Shown piece after piece: positions 1 through 11,955 of a stretch of 64,000 nucleotides of DNA. The position numbers and the translations under genes are program-made. The first letter of the stretch is position 1; each line of letters opens with the position of its first letter. Below the pieces are notes generated by a model, which did not search any database, was not told the origin of the DNA, and saw only the letters and a list, made by a program, of their open reading frames with translations. Source of the DNA: Brachionus koreanus (Eukaryota > Rotifera > Eurotatoria > Ploima > Brachionidae); assembly GCA_016987375.1 (NCBI GenBank), contig PJRA01000313.1, forward strand, positions 3,545,845 to 3,609,844, in the 5' to 3' direction.

Positions 1-1
1 T

Positions 2-103
2 GAATTGGTGAGAAAATTTGAACAAATGGAGATAAAGTTAAGAGCTCATTTGGTAAATCAGGTATTAGATCGAAAGCGCTCAGATTTTCAAAATTTTCCA
101 TAA
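2..103 (+). CDS. C-terminal end of an unidentified gene (partial)
   Basis: The window opens inside an open frame that runs 33 codons from base 2 to a TAA at 101-103. It reads as normal charged protein (many K, R, E, few of the Phe/Asn/Ile/Lys runs that fill random AT-rich frames here), with a helical look, and the codons are more GC-rich than the flanking DNA. I read it as the last exon of a plus-strand gene that begins left of the window. I do not recognise the family, and the exon boundary lies outside the window. Confidence 0.45.
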   Translation, partial: ELVRKFEQMEIKLRAHLVNQVLDRKRSDFQNFP

Positions 104-1179
104 TGAATATTAACAACTTATACCAATATATTGCATTCAAATTTAAACGCAAAAATCAAAAGTTTCAATTTTTTTTGTTGACTAATCCGATGCACAATAT
201 ATTTGAAAAATTTGTCTTTAGTTTACTGAAATATATTTTATTTAATTTTTGTTTTAAAAATCAATTTAATAAATCGATGAAAATTGATAGATGAATCATT
301 CATGAGTTAGAAACAATTTCATCTAATTTCGACGATGAGAATTAGTATATTTCATCGAAAATAATTGATGAAAACTTTCTTAATTACATCTAAATTTATT
401 TCATTATTAAATAATTTTTTTTTTTTAATTTTCAAGTAATTTTAGGCACTATAATAAATAAAAAATTTAAAACCAAGAGATTTTTCAAAATTTTCTAACT
501 ATAATTCAGAATTTATCAACATGTTTGATTTGAAACGAACATCAATACATATTTGCTCACTAGAAGGACTTTTTAATTTTTTATTCTTTAAGTTATTTAT
601 TTTAGAATTACTTAATAGTCTTATAACTAGACTAGTAGCAGCTTGAGTAGATCTTAAATCAAATTACTGTTTGAAAAATTAGATGGATAGATGGGATGGT
701 CTGATAATTGAAAAAAAAGGCAAGTCAAAATCCATACATCTATTTAGCACTAACCAATAATATATAACGATCAATTTATTCTGTGAATGAACGTTTTCTT
801 GGCTCTAATCTAAAAAAACTCATTAACAATTGATAAGATGATTCAAGAATGAAACAAAGATGAAAAATTTTGATGATTGGGTCAATCCTAAATGTTCTTT
901 AAGAATAAAATGAAAATTTTTGGTTTTAATCGAAAAACATTTTTCATGTATAAAAAATGAGATGATTCATACATGAAACATCCATGAAATCATCGTTTTT
1001 AGCTTGACTGGGTATTAAAAGTCGACACAAAATAAAATATTGAATTTTTAAAAATTTTTAAACTAATGACTTTATAAAGTGATTATAAATAATTTTTTAA
1101 AAGTATTTAAAGTATATTAAGTATATTTATTTATTCTTATGCTAGTATAGAGTATAATTAAGAAAATCAGTCTAAAATT
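104..1179. other. Intergenic DNA, no gene seen
   Basis: AT-rich sequence with no frame that looks like protein. Short repeated words (ATGAAAC, TCATCGAT-like) occur around 300-370 and 950-1000 but I could not define a repeat unit. Confidence 0.5.
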
Positions 1180-1405
1180 TAATAATCATCCAAACCAGGC
1201 ATTGGAAATTGAACAGCTTAATTTTTAACTTGGTCTCTAAGAATTTTGGACGATGAATTTTTTCTTTAAATTCCTTTAAAGTTTGACCACCAGGAGCTTG
1301 ATTGATTTCGATAGCTAGCTTAAAGCCTCTATCAATGAAATCAGCAACTTTAAGAAATTCTTTATTGAAGTTTCTCGATGTGAATGCATAAATGGAAATG
1401 ATACA
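1180..1405 (-). pseudogene. Serine hydroxymethyltransferase C-terminal fragment, decayed
   Basis: Read on the minus strand from about 1405, the translation carries the SHMT C-terminal region: TSRNFNKEFLKVADFIDRGF, then an EINQAPGGQTLKEFKEKI stretch, and at the end VQFPMPGLDDY followed by TAA at 1180-1182. FPMPG is the conserved C-terminal signature of eukaryotic SHMT, a PLP enzyme of one-carbon metabolism. The pieces lie in two frames (a shift near 1245) and a stop codon (TAA) sits between RDQVKN and AVQFPMPG. The rest of the roughly 470-residue enzyme is absent upstream. No intron signals interrupt the fragment. It is therefore a dead partial copy, perhaps a truncated retrocopy; the live gene must be elsewhere. 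Family is clear; the mechanism of origin is inference. Confidence 0.8.
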
Positions 1406-1890
1406 TAATAATCAGACTGTAGACAATTGATCAAAGTCTGTTTCTTTGGCTGTAAATGAAGAAATATCCTTAATCAATAATAAAAATTATGATAAGAAAA
1501 CAAAAAAAAATTATTTTTCATTTTATTAATAAAACCAAAAAATCAATTTTATGTCTTATTTTTAATATTTTCTTTTCGAAAATTGAAAAATTTTTTAAAG
1601 TAAAAAAATATTAAAATTTCTTATATACTTACTTATTTTCGAAAAAGTATTTTTATTTACCCATACCTAGCCATGAGGTGTTTTCTTGAAATTAAAAAAT
1701 AAATAGTATCACAAGTCATTTTAATTGTTAGTCTAAAAACTTTCGAAAAATTACTCATTGATACATTTTTTGGAAAAAAACGGATTTTGTATACAAGACT
1801 GATGAATGATTTTTTAATCAAAAGATTGATTCTGATGCTTGCAACTTTCTAAAGACCTGATTTGAATTGGTTCTATGGAAAAATTAGATT
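1406..1890. other. Intergenic DNA, no gene seen
   Basis: AT-rich, with many stops in all frames. The SHMT similarity does not continue upstream into this stretch. Confidence 0.4.
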
Positions 1891-1894
1891 AGTA

Positions 1895-2026
1895 ATATCA
1901 TTTTTTTAAGAAAATTTTAAAATCATAAAAATGATAGTTTCATTTGAAGAATCTATTCAAAAGATACGAGGATTTAAAATCTTTTCAAAAGAGTCAAAAT
2001 GACTCCTTTGGTGCTTCTAGTGTTAA
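1895..2026 (-). mobile_element. 5'-truncated copy of the TTAA-flanked MITE at 18846-19053
   Basis: About 130 bp aligns in the same orientation with the right half of the element at 18846-19053. Shared blocks include the ATATCATTTTTT region, TTCATTTGAA(A/G)AATCTATTC, AAAAGATA..AGGATTTA, and the terminal TTGGTGCTTCTAGTGTTAA, whose last four bases (2023-2026) are the presumed TTAA target. The left terminal repeat is not found between 1700 and 1895, so this copy is truncated or its left end is diverged. It encodes no protein. Confidence 0.75.
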
Positions 2027-3137
2027 CAATATTTAAAAAAATTTTAATCGGTCTTTTATGACAAAAAATATTTCTATGATTTTAAATATAATAACTTAAT
2101 ATGATTTTCTCTTCAATACTAAGCTTGCATTTTGTTACTTAAAAATATTTTATCAGTTTAAACTTCAAGAATTTTAAAAATTAAAAGCTGGTGAATTAAA
2201 AAATTTTTTATTATAATTTTATAAAATAAAAAAGAAATCCTAGTGACTTTGAGAAAACAACATAAATTTTTTTGCCATTAAAAGTATTTTTCGGTGTCAT
2301 TTAGCACCAAAAATCGAAATGATTTTTGTTATTCACTAAAATTTGAATTTTGGTGGTGCATCATTTTTGTAGAAATAAAAAAAAAAAATTTTTCTTTAAT
2401 CGTACAAGTGAATTTGATTTATTTATTTTTATTCATAAATAATAAGTGGTAAGTTCAGAATGGTCTAAAAACCTTTTTTTCAACCTGCATGCGATTATAA
2501 AAATGTTAAATACAATTAAGAAGATTTAGATATTTTTAAATGATTGTACAAAAATCTTATTTACTGATTAGTAAAATGGTAAGAAAAATTTAGTTTTGTT
2601 AAAATAAAAAAAGTGAATTTGATGTTAAAATAAAAAATACTAATTTTTTATATTTCATATCAATAAGTTACATTAATTTTAATTTCTAATTTATTTTTGT
2701 TCAAATTTAGGGGGAATTTTATTTGAATAGAGAATGAGCTAATTAAAAATTATCTTAGATTCTATTTTATAAATAAGCACGCTTGAATACAAGAATAAAT
2801 TTAAATTTTAAATATTTTATTTTATTTTTTAATTTCGTTTAGAACTGATTAATTTATTAATTAATAATTAAAAGATAAATAATAGTTAGTTGTATTCCAA
2901 ATGATCTTGATGCAACTCAAAGAATTTAATACACACAAAAAGTTCTGAAAAATAAAATAAACAAAAAAAAAAGTAATTCCAAATAAAAGTCTAAGGAAAC
3001 GAAAGAATAATTGTCCATTTTTTTTTAATTTTCGTTACAAATTCCGAAAATAGCCATAAAAATTAAGAAAAAAATTGGATTGATTGATTGATAAATTTAG
3101 TTGGACATTACTGGCTTCGTTTTATTAAATTGATCAA
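2027..3137. other. Intergenic DNA downstream of cofilin
   Basis: No coding frame is visible. The last few hundred bases presumably contain the 3' untranslated region of the minus-strand cofilin gene, but I cannot place a unique poly(A) signal in such AT-rich sequence. Confidence 0.4.
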
Positions 3138-3648
3138 TTAATCTAGGGTTCCCTTGAATTTTTCGACAACAGCTTTCAAGTCCAAATCTGGATAGCAACA
3201 GGCTTGAATAGTTGTGCGGCAGCCTACAAGAGCATTTTTGAGCGCATCTTTGCTACTGGCCATCAACATACGTTGCTTGATGGTGGCGGTTTCTGGAGCC
3301 CAAGTGACAAATACCATGTCGGTACGCGGGCCTTCAGAGGTGTTATAGTGAACATCGGCTACGGCATATCGAACATCATTATCCGGCAACATGTTAACCA
3401 AATTGTCCCATTGTTCATTCTTGGTTTTTTTCTGATCATCTGGCAATTTAGTCTCTTTGTGCAAGACAATAATTTTTGTTGCGTTTTGGTTAAAACCGAA
3501 CAAAAGAAAAGCGTCTTTTTTTCCTAATTTAAATTGATTAAATGCTTCAATACATTCTGGATCAACTTTTACGCCCGATGACTAAAAAAATGAAAAATTT
3601 TTATTAAGCCTAATTTTGCATGAATTAGCCGCAAATACTACTTACCAT
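3138..3648 (-). CDS. ADF/cofilin, actin-depolymerising factor
   Basis: Two coding exons: 3648-3646 (only the ATG) and 3581-3138, giving 148 residues, the usual size for invertebrate ADF/cofilin. The protein starts MSSGVKVDPECIEAFNQFK, keeps the Ser near the N-terminus that is the regulatory phosphosite in the family, and has the actin-binding long-helix region (ATIKQRMLMASSKDALKNAL, about residues 105-125). It binds ADP-actin and severs or depolymerises filaments in the cytosol. The splice donor follows the start codon directly (ATG then GTAAGT); an intron at exactly this place is known in many animal cofilin genes and explains why a start inside the exon looks possible. It is the first complete gene of the window, minus strand. 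Identity is secure; the subtype (twinstar/unc-60-like) is not assigned. Confidence 0.95.
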
Positions 3649-3878
3649 TTTGAACTGATTCTTTCTGATACGAGTATAAAATCTAAATTAAAAAATCAAA
3701 TTTTAAATGATGAATAAAAATCGCACTAAGCCTTTGATTTATAATGTTCATGTCGCTTAGTCATTTTATTTTATTTCTCTATACTTTCAATTAATCATTT
3801 TACATCGATGCATATATAGAAGCAAGCAAGAATAATTTCTTTTAATCTATGTACAAAAGAAGAAAAATATAAAAATAA

Positions 3879-3897
3879 AGAGAGAGAGAGAGAGAGA
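3879..3897. repeat. (AG)n microsatellite
   Basis: About nine AG units in a row, directly upstream of the cofilin gene on its 5' side. It accounts for a spurious short Leu/Ser-rich frame on the minus strand here. Confidence 0.95.
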
Positions 3898-3899
3898 AA

Positions 3900-5435
3900 A
3901 ATGAAAATATTGAATTTGAAACACGCATTTAATAACCAAATTTGGAAATTTTTTAACTTTTGCATAAAATTTTCTTCTAATACATATTCCAAATACATCT
4001 TTGTTGTCTAATATCAGTCTTCTTGTTGTCCTGGTTTCTTATTAACAAATTTTTCTTAACCAGAAAATGCCCTTTTATAGTCTTGTTTTCCTTTTAAAAA
4101 ATACCCCTAAATAGTAATTTTAGATTCAGATTTTTAAAATTAAATTGCCTAGTTTAGATTAAAAAATTAAAGAGTTTTAAGATAATTTTATTTTTCTTTT
4201 CAGACAAATTAATTTTAAATCATATGAATTTGAATCACGTGATGACGCAATTTTGATTAAAGTTCTACTTGATTATTTTATGAGGAGTAAATTATTTTTG
4301 GTCACTACAATTTTCATTTTTAAACTGATAATTTTGATCTAGTCTGATAAAGAAAAATGCGTTCTAGATTAATGCTGATTTGATCTAGAGAAATAATTTA
4401 TTCTTTTTGACCTTTAATATATGCAAGCGCTGATTATTATGGTCAAATTGAATCTATCGAACGGCCTTTCATTAAAATATAAGCATGTTTAGTATACAAG
4501 CTGAGCATGAGTCTAGTTTCTAATTAAGAGCCCATATAAAGCAATGAAAGGCAAGATTATAGACAAATAAATAAACGATAAAACTTTTATAATAAGTTAA
4601 GGCTTTTATAGATTTATCTATAGAAGCTATTTAATTCAAGCTTGTTATTTTATCTATTTGGAAACAAAAATTAAATGATATTTATTCAAAAATAGTAGAA
4701 GTTCTTTATATATTAAGTTTAAATTATGTTAAATCCAGATAAAAACGCATTTTTTTAGATTGTAATTTTAAGGCAAGATAATTTTCTATTGAAAAAATAA
4801 ATAATTCTAATTGATATAGTTGGTATCAATTATATTTGATTATTTGATTTAATTGTAAATTTTTATAATTTTTGAATTTTATGTCCAAAAATTCCAATTT
4901 AAAAACGAATTTGAATTAATATTTTATTCAAAACATTTTATTAATATTTGTTAATTTTTAATCTTATATAATGCATTTTGAACATACTTGTGAATAACAA
5001 TACTGCACATACTTATAAATTAAAATTGAATGTTTGATTAGAATAATTAATTTTGATTTTATGAATTTGATTAATTTTTAAATAGATTTAAGTCTATTTC
5101 TATCAGATAATTTAGAATAGTAAAAAAAAATCAAGTTAAAAGTTTTCGAGATGTTCTAGGAAGCTTATTTGATCAACCAGTGTATCTCGGATTGACCTTT
5201 AGTTTAAAAGAAAGTATTTTAGTTTTTAATGGCTAGGTTTTAGAACTTGATATTTCTGTCAAATGGCTGTTCATGAACTGCAAATCTTTTCCTATTTATT
5301 TACTTTAAAAAAGTCTTTAATGTTGTAAATTCAAAACTTCTCCTTTTAAAGCTATTCACTATGGCTTTGAATTTTTTTTCAAATAAAACATAAATAGTTC
5401 ATTTGGTAAAAAAAAAACTCAAAACCTGTTTTTCT
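3900..5435. other. Intergenic DNA upstream of cofilin
   Basis: Holds the presumed cofilin promoter and otherwise AT-rich sequence with no gene or clear repeat. Confidence 0.4.
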
Positions 5436-5442
5436 TATATTA

Positions 5443-5660
5443 GCAGTTTCCCAAGGGTCAGTTCTAGGTTCCTTTCTATTTATTATTTTTGTGAATGACC
5501 TCCTTTTATTTAAAGAAATACTATCAAAATGTTTGCAAACGAAACTTCTATTAATCATTCTGAAAAGAACTCAGAGACTGTATCAGTTAATTTTCATTTG
5601 TCAAATGTTTTAAGATTCATCATTGATTGTCTTTATTATTATTTTTTAAATAGAAAATAA
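5443..5660 (+). pseudogene. Non-LTR retrotransposon reverse-transcriptase fragment, dead
   Basis: The plus-strand translation from 5443 reads AVSQGSVLGSFLFIIFVNDLL, the conserved RT motif (normally GVPQGSVLGPLLF..YINDL) of Jockey/CR1/RTE-type LINEs. After a +1 shift near 5530 it continues MFANETSI, the degraded form of the catalytic FADD box: both aspartates are gone. No longer frame extends in either direction. It is an old LINE fossil with no coding capacity. Confidence 0.7.
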
Positions 5661-6624
5661 TTAGAGTGGCTAAAAGTTGTTATTTTTCTATTTTTATGCT
5701 ATTTTAATTTAAGTTTGAAGCCATGAACTTAAAAGATGTTAATAACTTGCTATTTTTAGACAGAATGTTATCATTCGCTTATAAGACACTATTCTATCAT
5801 AATTCACCTGAGAACTTAAAAATAGACTTATTAAAAATAATTCAAAAATCCAAGCTGAAATTTTAAATATAAATTATATTTTGATATTCAAATCTCCAGG
5901 AAGTTTTTTCGACCCTTTGTGTAACTTGATCTTATTCATTCCACGATTTATTACATGAAAAAAAAGCACATTTAGCAACAAAAATTAATCAAAGATTATA
6001 TTTTTGATTTTAAATTTAGGATCGGAAAAAAAATTTCAAAAATCAAAGAAAATATGTGATTTTAAAAAATTTATTCAAAATTAATAAATAGATCTGTGAT
6101 CAAGAGATCAAAGCAACATTCTAGCTTTTAATTTACAATAATATCAATTAGATCTAATTTTTTAAAAAAAAGAAAAACTTTGAAAAAAAATTTTTAATGA
6201 TTTTTTATTTTTAAAAAATAATTAATTTTATAATTAAAAATTTGATTTAAATTAAATAAAGAAGTGATAATCAGTTGACTTGACCAAGGGCACAAGCCTG
6301 TTGATTAAGCTTGAAACTGAAATTGATTTATGTTTTGTCTTTCAATTTTCCCCAAAAAAATTTTCAAAAAATAATTTCCTCATTAATTCGTATAATCATA
6401 ATAATTTTAGATAAAGGAAATTTTTAATTTTTATTTCCTTATTAAATTTTTATCTTTGAGGTTACTTCCTTGCACTTCAAAGAGAAGAAAATTAAAAATT
6501 GTTATTTGAAGTAAAATGATTGACTATTTTAGAAATGAAGAGAAAATTTTATCTTCAAATAATATTTCTAGATGTACCTTTAAAAATTGAAAGAAAAATG
6601 ATAAAAACAGTTTATTTTAAGAAA
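5661..6624. other. Intergenic DNA between LINE fragment and P450
   Basis: AT-rich; further LINE-derived DNA may be present up to about 5900 but is too decayed to support. No gene seen. Confidence 0.35.
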
Positions 6625-8699
6625 TTAAAATCTAAAATTAAGCTGAATAGGTAAACCGTCATTTGGATGAATAATCAAATCTCCAACTGGCTCTAATTCA
6701 TCAATAGTTTTAATTGATTTAATTTTGAATCGCCTCAAGATATTTTCCAATATAACTTTTTCTTCCATTATAGCGAACCTTTGCCCAATGCAGTTTCTTC
6801 TTCCTGCAGAAAATGGTATATAAACATATGGGTGTCTATCTTTAATATTTTCAGGCAAAAACCTATCAGGATCAAATTTTTCCGGATCAGGATAATATTT
6901 CTCATCTCTATGAATCATGTATGCTAGAATAACTGCCGTTTCACCTTGGAGAATTTTATATTCACCTATTTGACAATCTTCTGATATTGTTCTTCCAAAA
7001 TAAGGCACAGAAGGAAACAAACGTAAAGTTTCTTTAATAACCAAATCTAAATATTTCAGTTGCTTTAAGTCATCGTTTGTCAAATGACGTTCAGAGTTGC
7101 CTAGTACCGAATCAATTTCATCATGTAGTTTTTCTTGAACTTCTGGATGAGAACCAATCAATTGACAAGCCCAACTGGCTGCAGCTGCTGTGGTATCATG
7201 ACCCTCGAACATAAATGTATCAACTTCTTCACGTATATCATCGAAACTTATTAGTTGGTCTTCACGCTTTGCTTTTAGTAAAAGATCCAAAAAAGCAACA
7301 CGTTTTTGGGAAAACAAGTCTCCATCTTCTAAATCATTATCACGTTCCATTATAATTTTTTTTGTAAAATTATGCAAAACTTTTAAACATCGTTCGAAAT
7401 CTTTGCCTTTTGGTGTTATTCGATAAATAAAGTCGGACCACTGTAATGGATTATAAAATCTAAATGTGACCAATTCTGAAATACGAGCTACTGCTTGAAC
7501 ATATTCGGATGTTTTGTCATGCTGTGCATTTACATTTTGGCCCATTGCACTCTCTTAGAATCAAAATTAGATAATTTGTTATTTAAATTTTTTTTTTTTG
7601 ATTGAAGCTCTTCAATTATTTTAAATTAAAAAAAAATTTAACAAACATATATTTAAAACAAAATATTGTCTTTATTTAAACATTCCAATAGATTTAATAG
7701 AGCTATTTCAGATGTAGGAAAAAATTAGAAAAATATATCATGATAATCAAAATTTAAAAAAAAAAATAATCAGTGGCTAGTACCAATTATTTAAACAACT
7801 AAGAGGATCTTATTTTCTTTATCAGTGATTGTATCATTTAAAAACTTTTCAAACAACTTTAAAGTAAATAAGTTAAAAAAAAAAGACTTCAATTTTTAAA
7901 TTAAAAATTTAATTATTTCATTACCACATATAATATCCAATGCACATGCTTTTAAACGTTCAAAAATATTTATTTCTTGACCTTCTTTTACAAGCTTTGT
8001 TAAAATCTGTATCAAAATGTCAGTTTGTTCATTCATTACATGAAGAAAATCATTCAATATTTCAAAATGAAATGTTGGAGTTATAAGCCTTCGTCTATTT
8101 GCCCATTTTTCACCATAACTAAACAATTTTTTTTAAATAAAATTATTAAGTATTAATAAGATTAAATGATTTGATTTTTTTACCTTGTTAGAAGTCCAGT
8201 GCCAAGCCAAGGATGCAAAAAATCATACTGAACTGATTTTTGAGTGTTTTTTGAAGAAGAAAATAAAACCTAAAAAATTATATATCTTAAAATGTAAAAA
8301 AATTATGTACTTCTGTATATTCTCCTTTGTGAAATACAAAAATTGGCTTTGTCCCTTTAAAAAAAAATCAGAACTTTGCTTTAGAAAAAAATACTATACC
8401 AAGCCATAAACGCCATAAAGGTTCATTTTTAAGATTATATGTTAATTCACTAAGTTGTTTAACAAGATCTTAAAGTAAAAAAATATTCATTTGTATTCTT
8501 TTGCAACAAAAATTTTACCATATTTTGATTTAAGCTGGTGTACATTACCAATAAATGGTAACATTGGTAGACCTTTGATTTTATTAACAGTTTTCATTTT
8601 AAAAAAGTAATTAATCAAACATTTTGTAAAATTGGCGATCAAATATATTGTTAAGATTAAAAAAATTGTCTTGAAAAAATTCAAGCATAACTCTATCAT
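6625..8699 (-). CDS. Cytochrome P450, CYP4-like
   Basis: Six exons (8699-8519, 8468-8400, 8354-8311, 8269-8184, 8118-7925, 7553-6625) join in frame to 500 residues, typical of a microsomal P450. An N-terminal membrane anchor (about residues 7-33) is followed by the proline-rich hinge KGLPMLPFIGN. Seen motifs: C-helix WANRR, I-helix EGHDTTAAA, K-helix ExxR in KETLRLFPSVP, PDRFLPEN, and the haem loop FSAGRRNCIGQ with its cysteine ligand. The exon 5/6 join CESAMGQNVNA and the EGHDTT motif are typical of clan 4 (CYP4), whose members hydroxylate fatty acids, eicosanoids or xenobiotics in the ER with NADPH-P450 reductase. The substrate cannot be told from sequence. All key residues are present, so it should be an active enzyme. 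Confidence 0.93.
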
Positions 8700-10129
8700 G
8701 TTAATATTTTTAACTGATTTTTGCGCACTTTTATTTGTATAAGTTCAAGTCCTTATAAATATTGTTTTGTTATCAAAATGATTATTTATGCATAATATTT
8801 TTTTATTACTAAAATTCTTGGGATTTGTTACATATTTTACATTTTCAACATGAAAGTATTTTGATATTTTAAAAAGTTAAATTAGCAGTACTTTCTAACT
8901 TCTACTTTATATTTATCGAAATATTTTTTTTTTGCTAGAAAATTTGATAAATTAACAAACAAATTTTAAATTTTATTTTATTTAAGTGATATAAGGAAAA
9001 ATATTAAAATTATTCAAAACTACTGTTAAATTATGAAAAAGATAAATTTATGAAACCAGAAGTGTCGAAAATTTCAATTTCGATTTGAAAATTATTTTTT
9101 GAGGCACTAAATAGTTTCAATCTTTTTCGACTTTAAATGTTCAAGTTAAATTTAATATTTTTATTCTTTAAACTTTCAAAATTCCTATTCTTATTACCCT
9201 AAGCCCTTGTTCGATATTGCAGCCTCATAAATCGTAACACAGATTTTCCTTATGTATTTGACATTAAAAATCTTTATCAATACCTAATAGATAAGGCTTA
9301 AAACATGTCGTTGAAGAATGTGAAGTACTTAGAAATATTTTAATATGATGTTGCAATATCATACATCAATTAATAAAAGAAAATAGTAAAATATTAGATA
9401 TTGGTTTTGTTGACATTATTTAGTTTTTTTTGCTATTAATATTATTTTTAATCATCAAAATTACGCTAAATTCAGTGATGCTCAAAAATTAGATAAATAA
9501 AGATAAAATTACAGCGAAAAAGTTTTATATTGTTTGTTTAATGGCGTTTGTATAAAATCAAAGACATAAAAAAATCAATTTATTTTTTTGTTGCATAATT
9601 TTACTACAGTATCTTTAAATTTAATTTAAATATTCTTAAAATAAATTAAAATAGAAAACATCCAAGTTTTTATTAAAAACAATTTGGAAGTCTATTTTCA
9701 AGTATCATCTAGATTATAGTTGCCACGATGCAAAACTTCCAAACTATCATCAGATTAGGTTTTCGACCTCATTTTTGAATTCTACGTGTATGAAAATCGA
9801 GGGTTAGCCAAATTTTTAGGGGAGGTCAAAAATTATTACTCATTAGATAGAGGAATCTGAAACTTTACATCCAAAAAGTATTTCTTATTTTAGTTTTTTT
9901 ATCTCAGAATATAATCAATCGAATTTACTTGATAGACAAATTTTCTGAAAGAGAATTAAATGCTCTATATTCTGAGCTAACTATCATAGTGAATCAAGTA
10001 TATCTTGAAATAAAGAAAATTTTTTGACATTTTTTAAATTTTCAGGATCTCCTTTTTTGCAAATCATATAAATGTATTTTTATACAAATTCTGAATAAAA
10101 CTATGGTTTTACTTCTTTTGTTTTACCAT
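8700..10129. other. Intergenic DNA, no gene seen
   Basis: Holds the presumed P450 promoter. No coding frame with protein-like composition on either strand. Confidence 0.4.
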
Positions 10130-10705
10130 TTAACCCTTTCATACCTGAGAACGAACCGTAATAGATAAAAATAATCAGAAAATTTATCCTAGGGTTAATT
10201 TAGGGCTTAAAAACATGCTTTTAATTAAAATAGCATAAAAATCTTAAAATAGTAGCTTGGTATTTGAAAGTTTTTGTCTAAGGGTAATTTTTACTGTAGA
10301 ATTCAAATCTGAAATATTATTCTGAAAATTTTTTTCGGTTGAGGAGCTGTATAGGCTCAAAGTCGACCTATTTTTAAAATACACAAAAACTCTTATTAGA
10401 ATTAATTTTTTAGCTTTTTAACCAAAAATTTGAATTTTTGAGACAAAATTGTTTTAGGATATGATTTTTTTTTAAATATTATGGCTAATGTTATGAAAAA
10501 TATGCCTTTGGCACTTAACCATTTGTTGATTCCTTATAATAAGCATAAATTGACCGACAAAATCTTTGTACTAATTTTTATAAATTTCTATCTAATAAAA
10601 TTTTCTTAAGTATCATCAATCAAATTTTTAATTTTCAAAATTCTGATCTGTTCTATTACGAACATATTGTTTAAAACAACACCATAGGCCTCCAAAAGGG
10701 TTTAA
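10130..10705. mobile_element. Possible TTAA-flanked non-autonomous element
   Basis: The left end reads TTAACCCTTTCATACC (from 10130). The right end, read inward on the other strand from 10705, is TTAAACCCTTTTGG. TTAA targets with CCCTTT-type termini are typical of piggyBac-superfamily elements. The two ends match only over about 10 bases with one indel, and nothing inside codes for a transposase, so this is a tentative call. Confidence 0.3.
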
Positions 10706-11955
10706 TTAGTATTAATATTTTGAAACAAATAAGAACTTTTTTCTAAATTTTTTATAGATAATTTTTAAAGGATTAAAATGATATATTTATTGTTCAAAAA
10801 TTATTGCAAAAAAACCAAAGTTTTACATATTAAAATGATCCTTTCTCAGAATTTATTGAGATTATCTAAATTCATTAATAGAGAGAAATATCCAAAAAAA
10901 TTGTTTATCAAGACAAGATTGTCTGTTCTACATTAAAAAGTTTATATCATAATAATACATAAATAACAGCATCGTGTAAAACGGATAAGTCAATAAAAAC
11001 CTGTGATTGATTTTAAAGTATGCTATTTGGTCTAAAATTTAAAAAGAGATAGTATTAGCTCAAATTAAAGCTACATAATAAGGAAATTTTTACAATTTAT
11101 TTTTTCTTCTTGTGCCAATAAACGATATAGTTTATTAGTGATTAAAAACGAACAATTATTTCAATTTATTTTTAAATAGCAATTTTTTTATTTCAAAGTA
11201 TTTTGGTATCATATTGATGAAAAAAAATTATTTTTTGCCAAAATGTTAAAAAGTTTGTTTGTTTTTGTTTTAAATATTTGATTTGCAGCCATATTGAACA
11301 AATTAGGTGTCCTATTATTTATTTCAAATCTAATTAAAATTCATCGTGTTAGTGTTAAAAAAAGTAAAAGAATTTTTTTTTAAAAGAATCTAATAAGAAA
11401 AGTATTTAAATTTGTTTTAATATTATCAATTTTTTTTTGTTCGTAATTGAATATTCGATTTTCTATCTCAAATTTAAATCAAATGAAAAATTTCATGTTT
11501 TAAAATTTTATTTTAGATGCAAAAATAAATAATTGCTTAATGCTATTTTTTAATTCGAAGACAATCTATAACGCTCTTTCTCTTTAATTCTATTCATTTC
11601 AATAAAAAGAAATAAATTTGCAATTATTTTCATCTTGGCCAAAATTTGTATAGTTTAGCCAAAATTCTGTTTTTGTAGGGATACCAGAGCTGGGTTTTTG
11701 TTTATAAAAATCTAAAGGCTTTATTTTAACACGTTGATCAAAAAATCTAGAAAATTCAGTTTAGATTATCAAAGATCGACGTAATAAATATTATAATTAA
11801 GAAATTTTTAAATAATGAGAATCAAATAATTTGCCTAAGACAAAATATAATGAACAAAAAAAATTTATTTCTATTGGTAACCTGGCTAATATTTTTTCAA
11901 AAGTAGACAATTTTTGTTGATTAATTTTATAAAATAATAAAAATAAATTTTAAAG
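10706..11955. other. Region upstream of the SUCO-like gene, 5' exon not located
   Basis: A missing first exon of the SUCO-like gene should lie here or further left. One ATG near 11243 opens a short hydrophobic run (MLKSLFVFVLNI) that could begin a signal peptide, but no good splice donor follows it, so I do not call it. Confidence 0.3.

Noticed and set aside
3204..3527. Plus-strand frame of 107 codons over cofilin
   Set aside because: It is the antisense shadow of the cofilin exon, which has clear homology on the minus strand.
11241..11290. ATG with hydrophobic run (MLKSLFVFVLNI) as the signal-peptide exon of the SUCO-like gene
   Set aside because: The frame stops after 12 codons and no good donor in the required phase precedes the stop.
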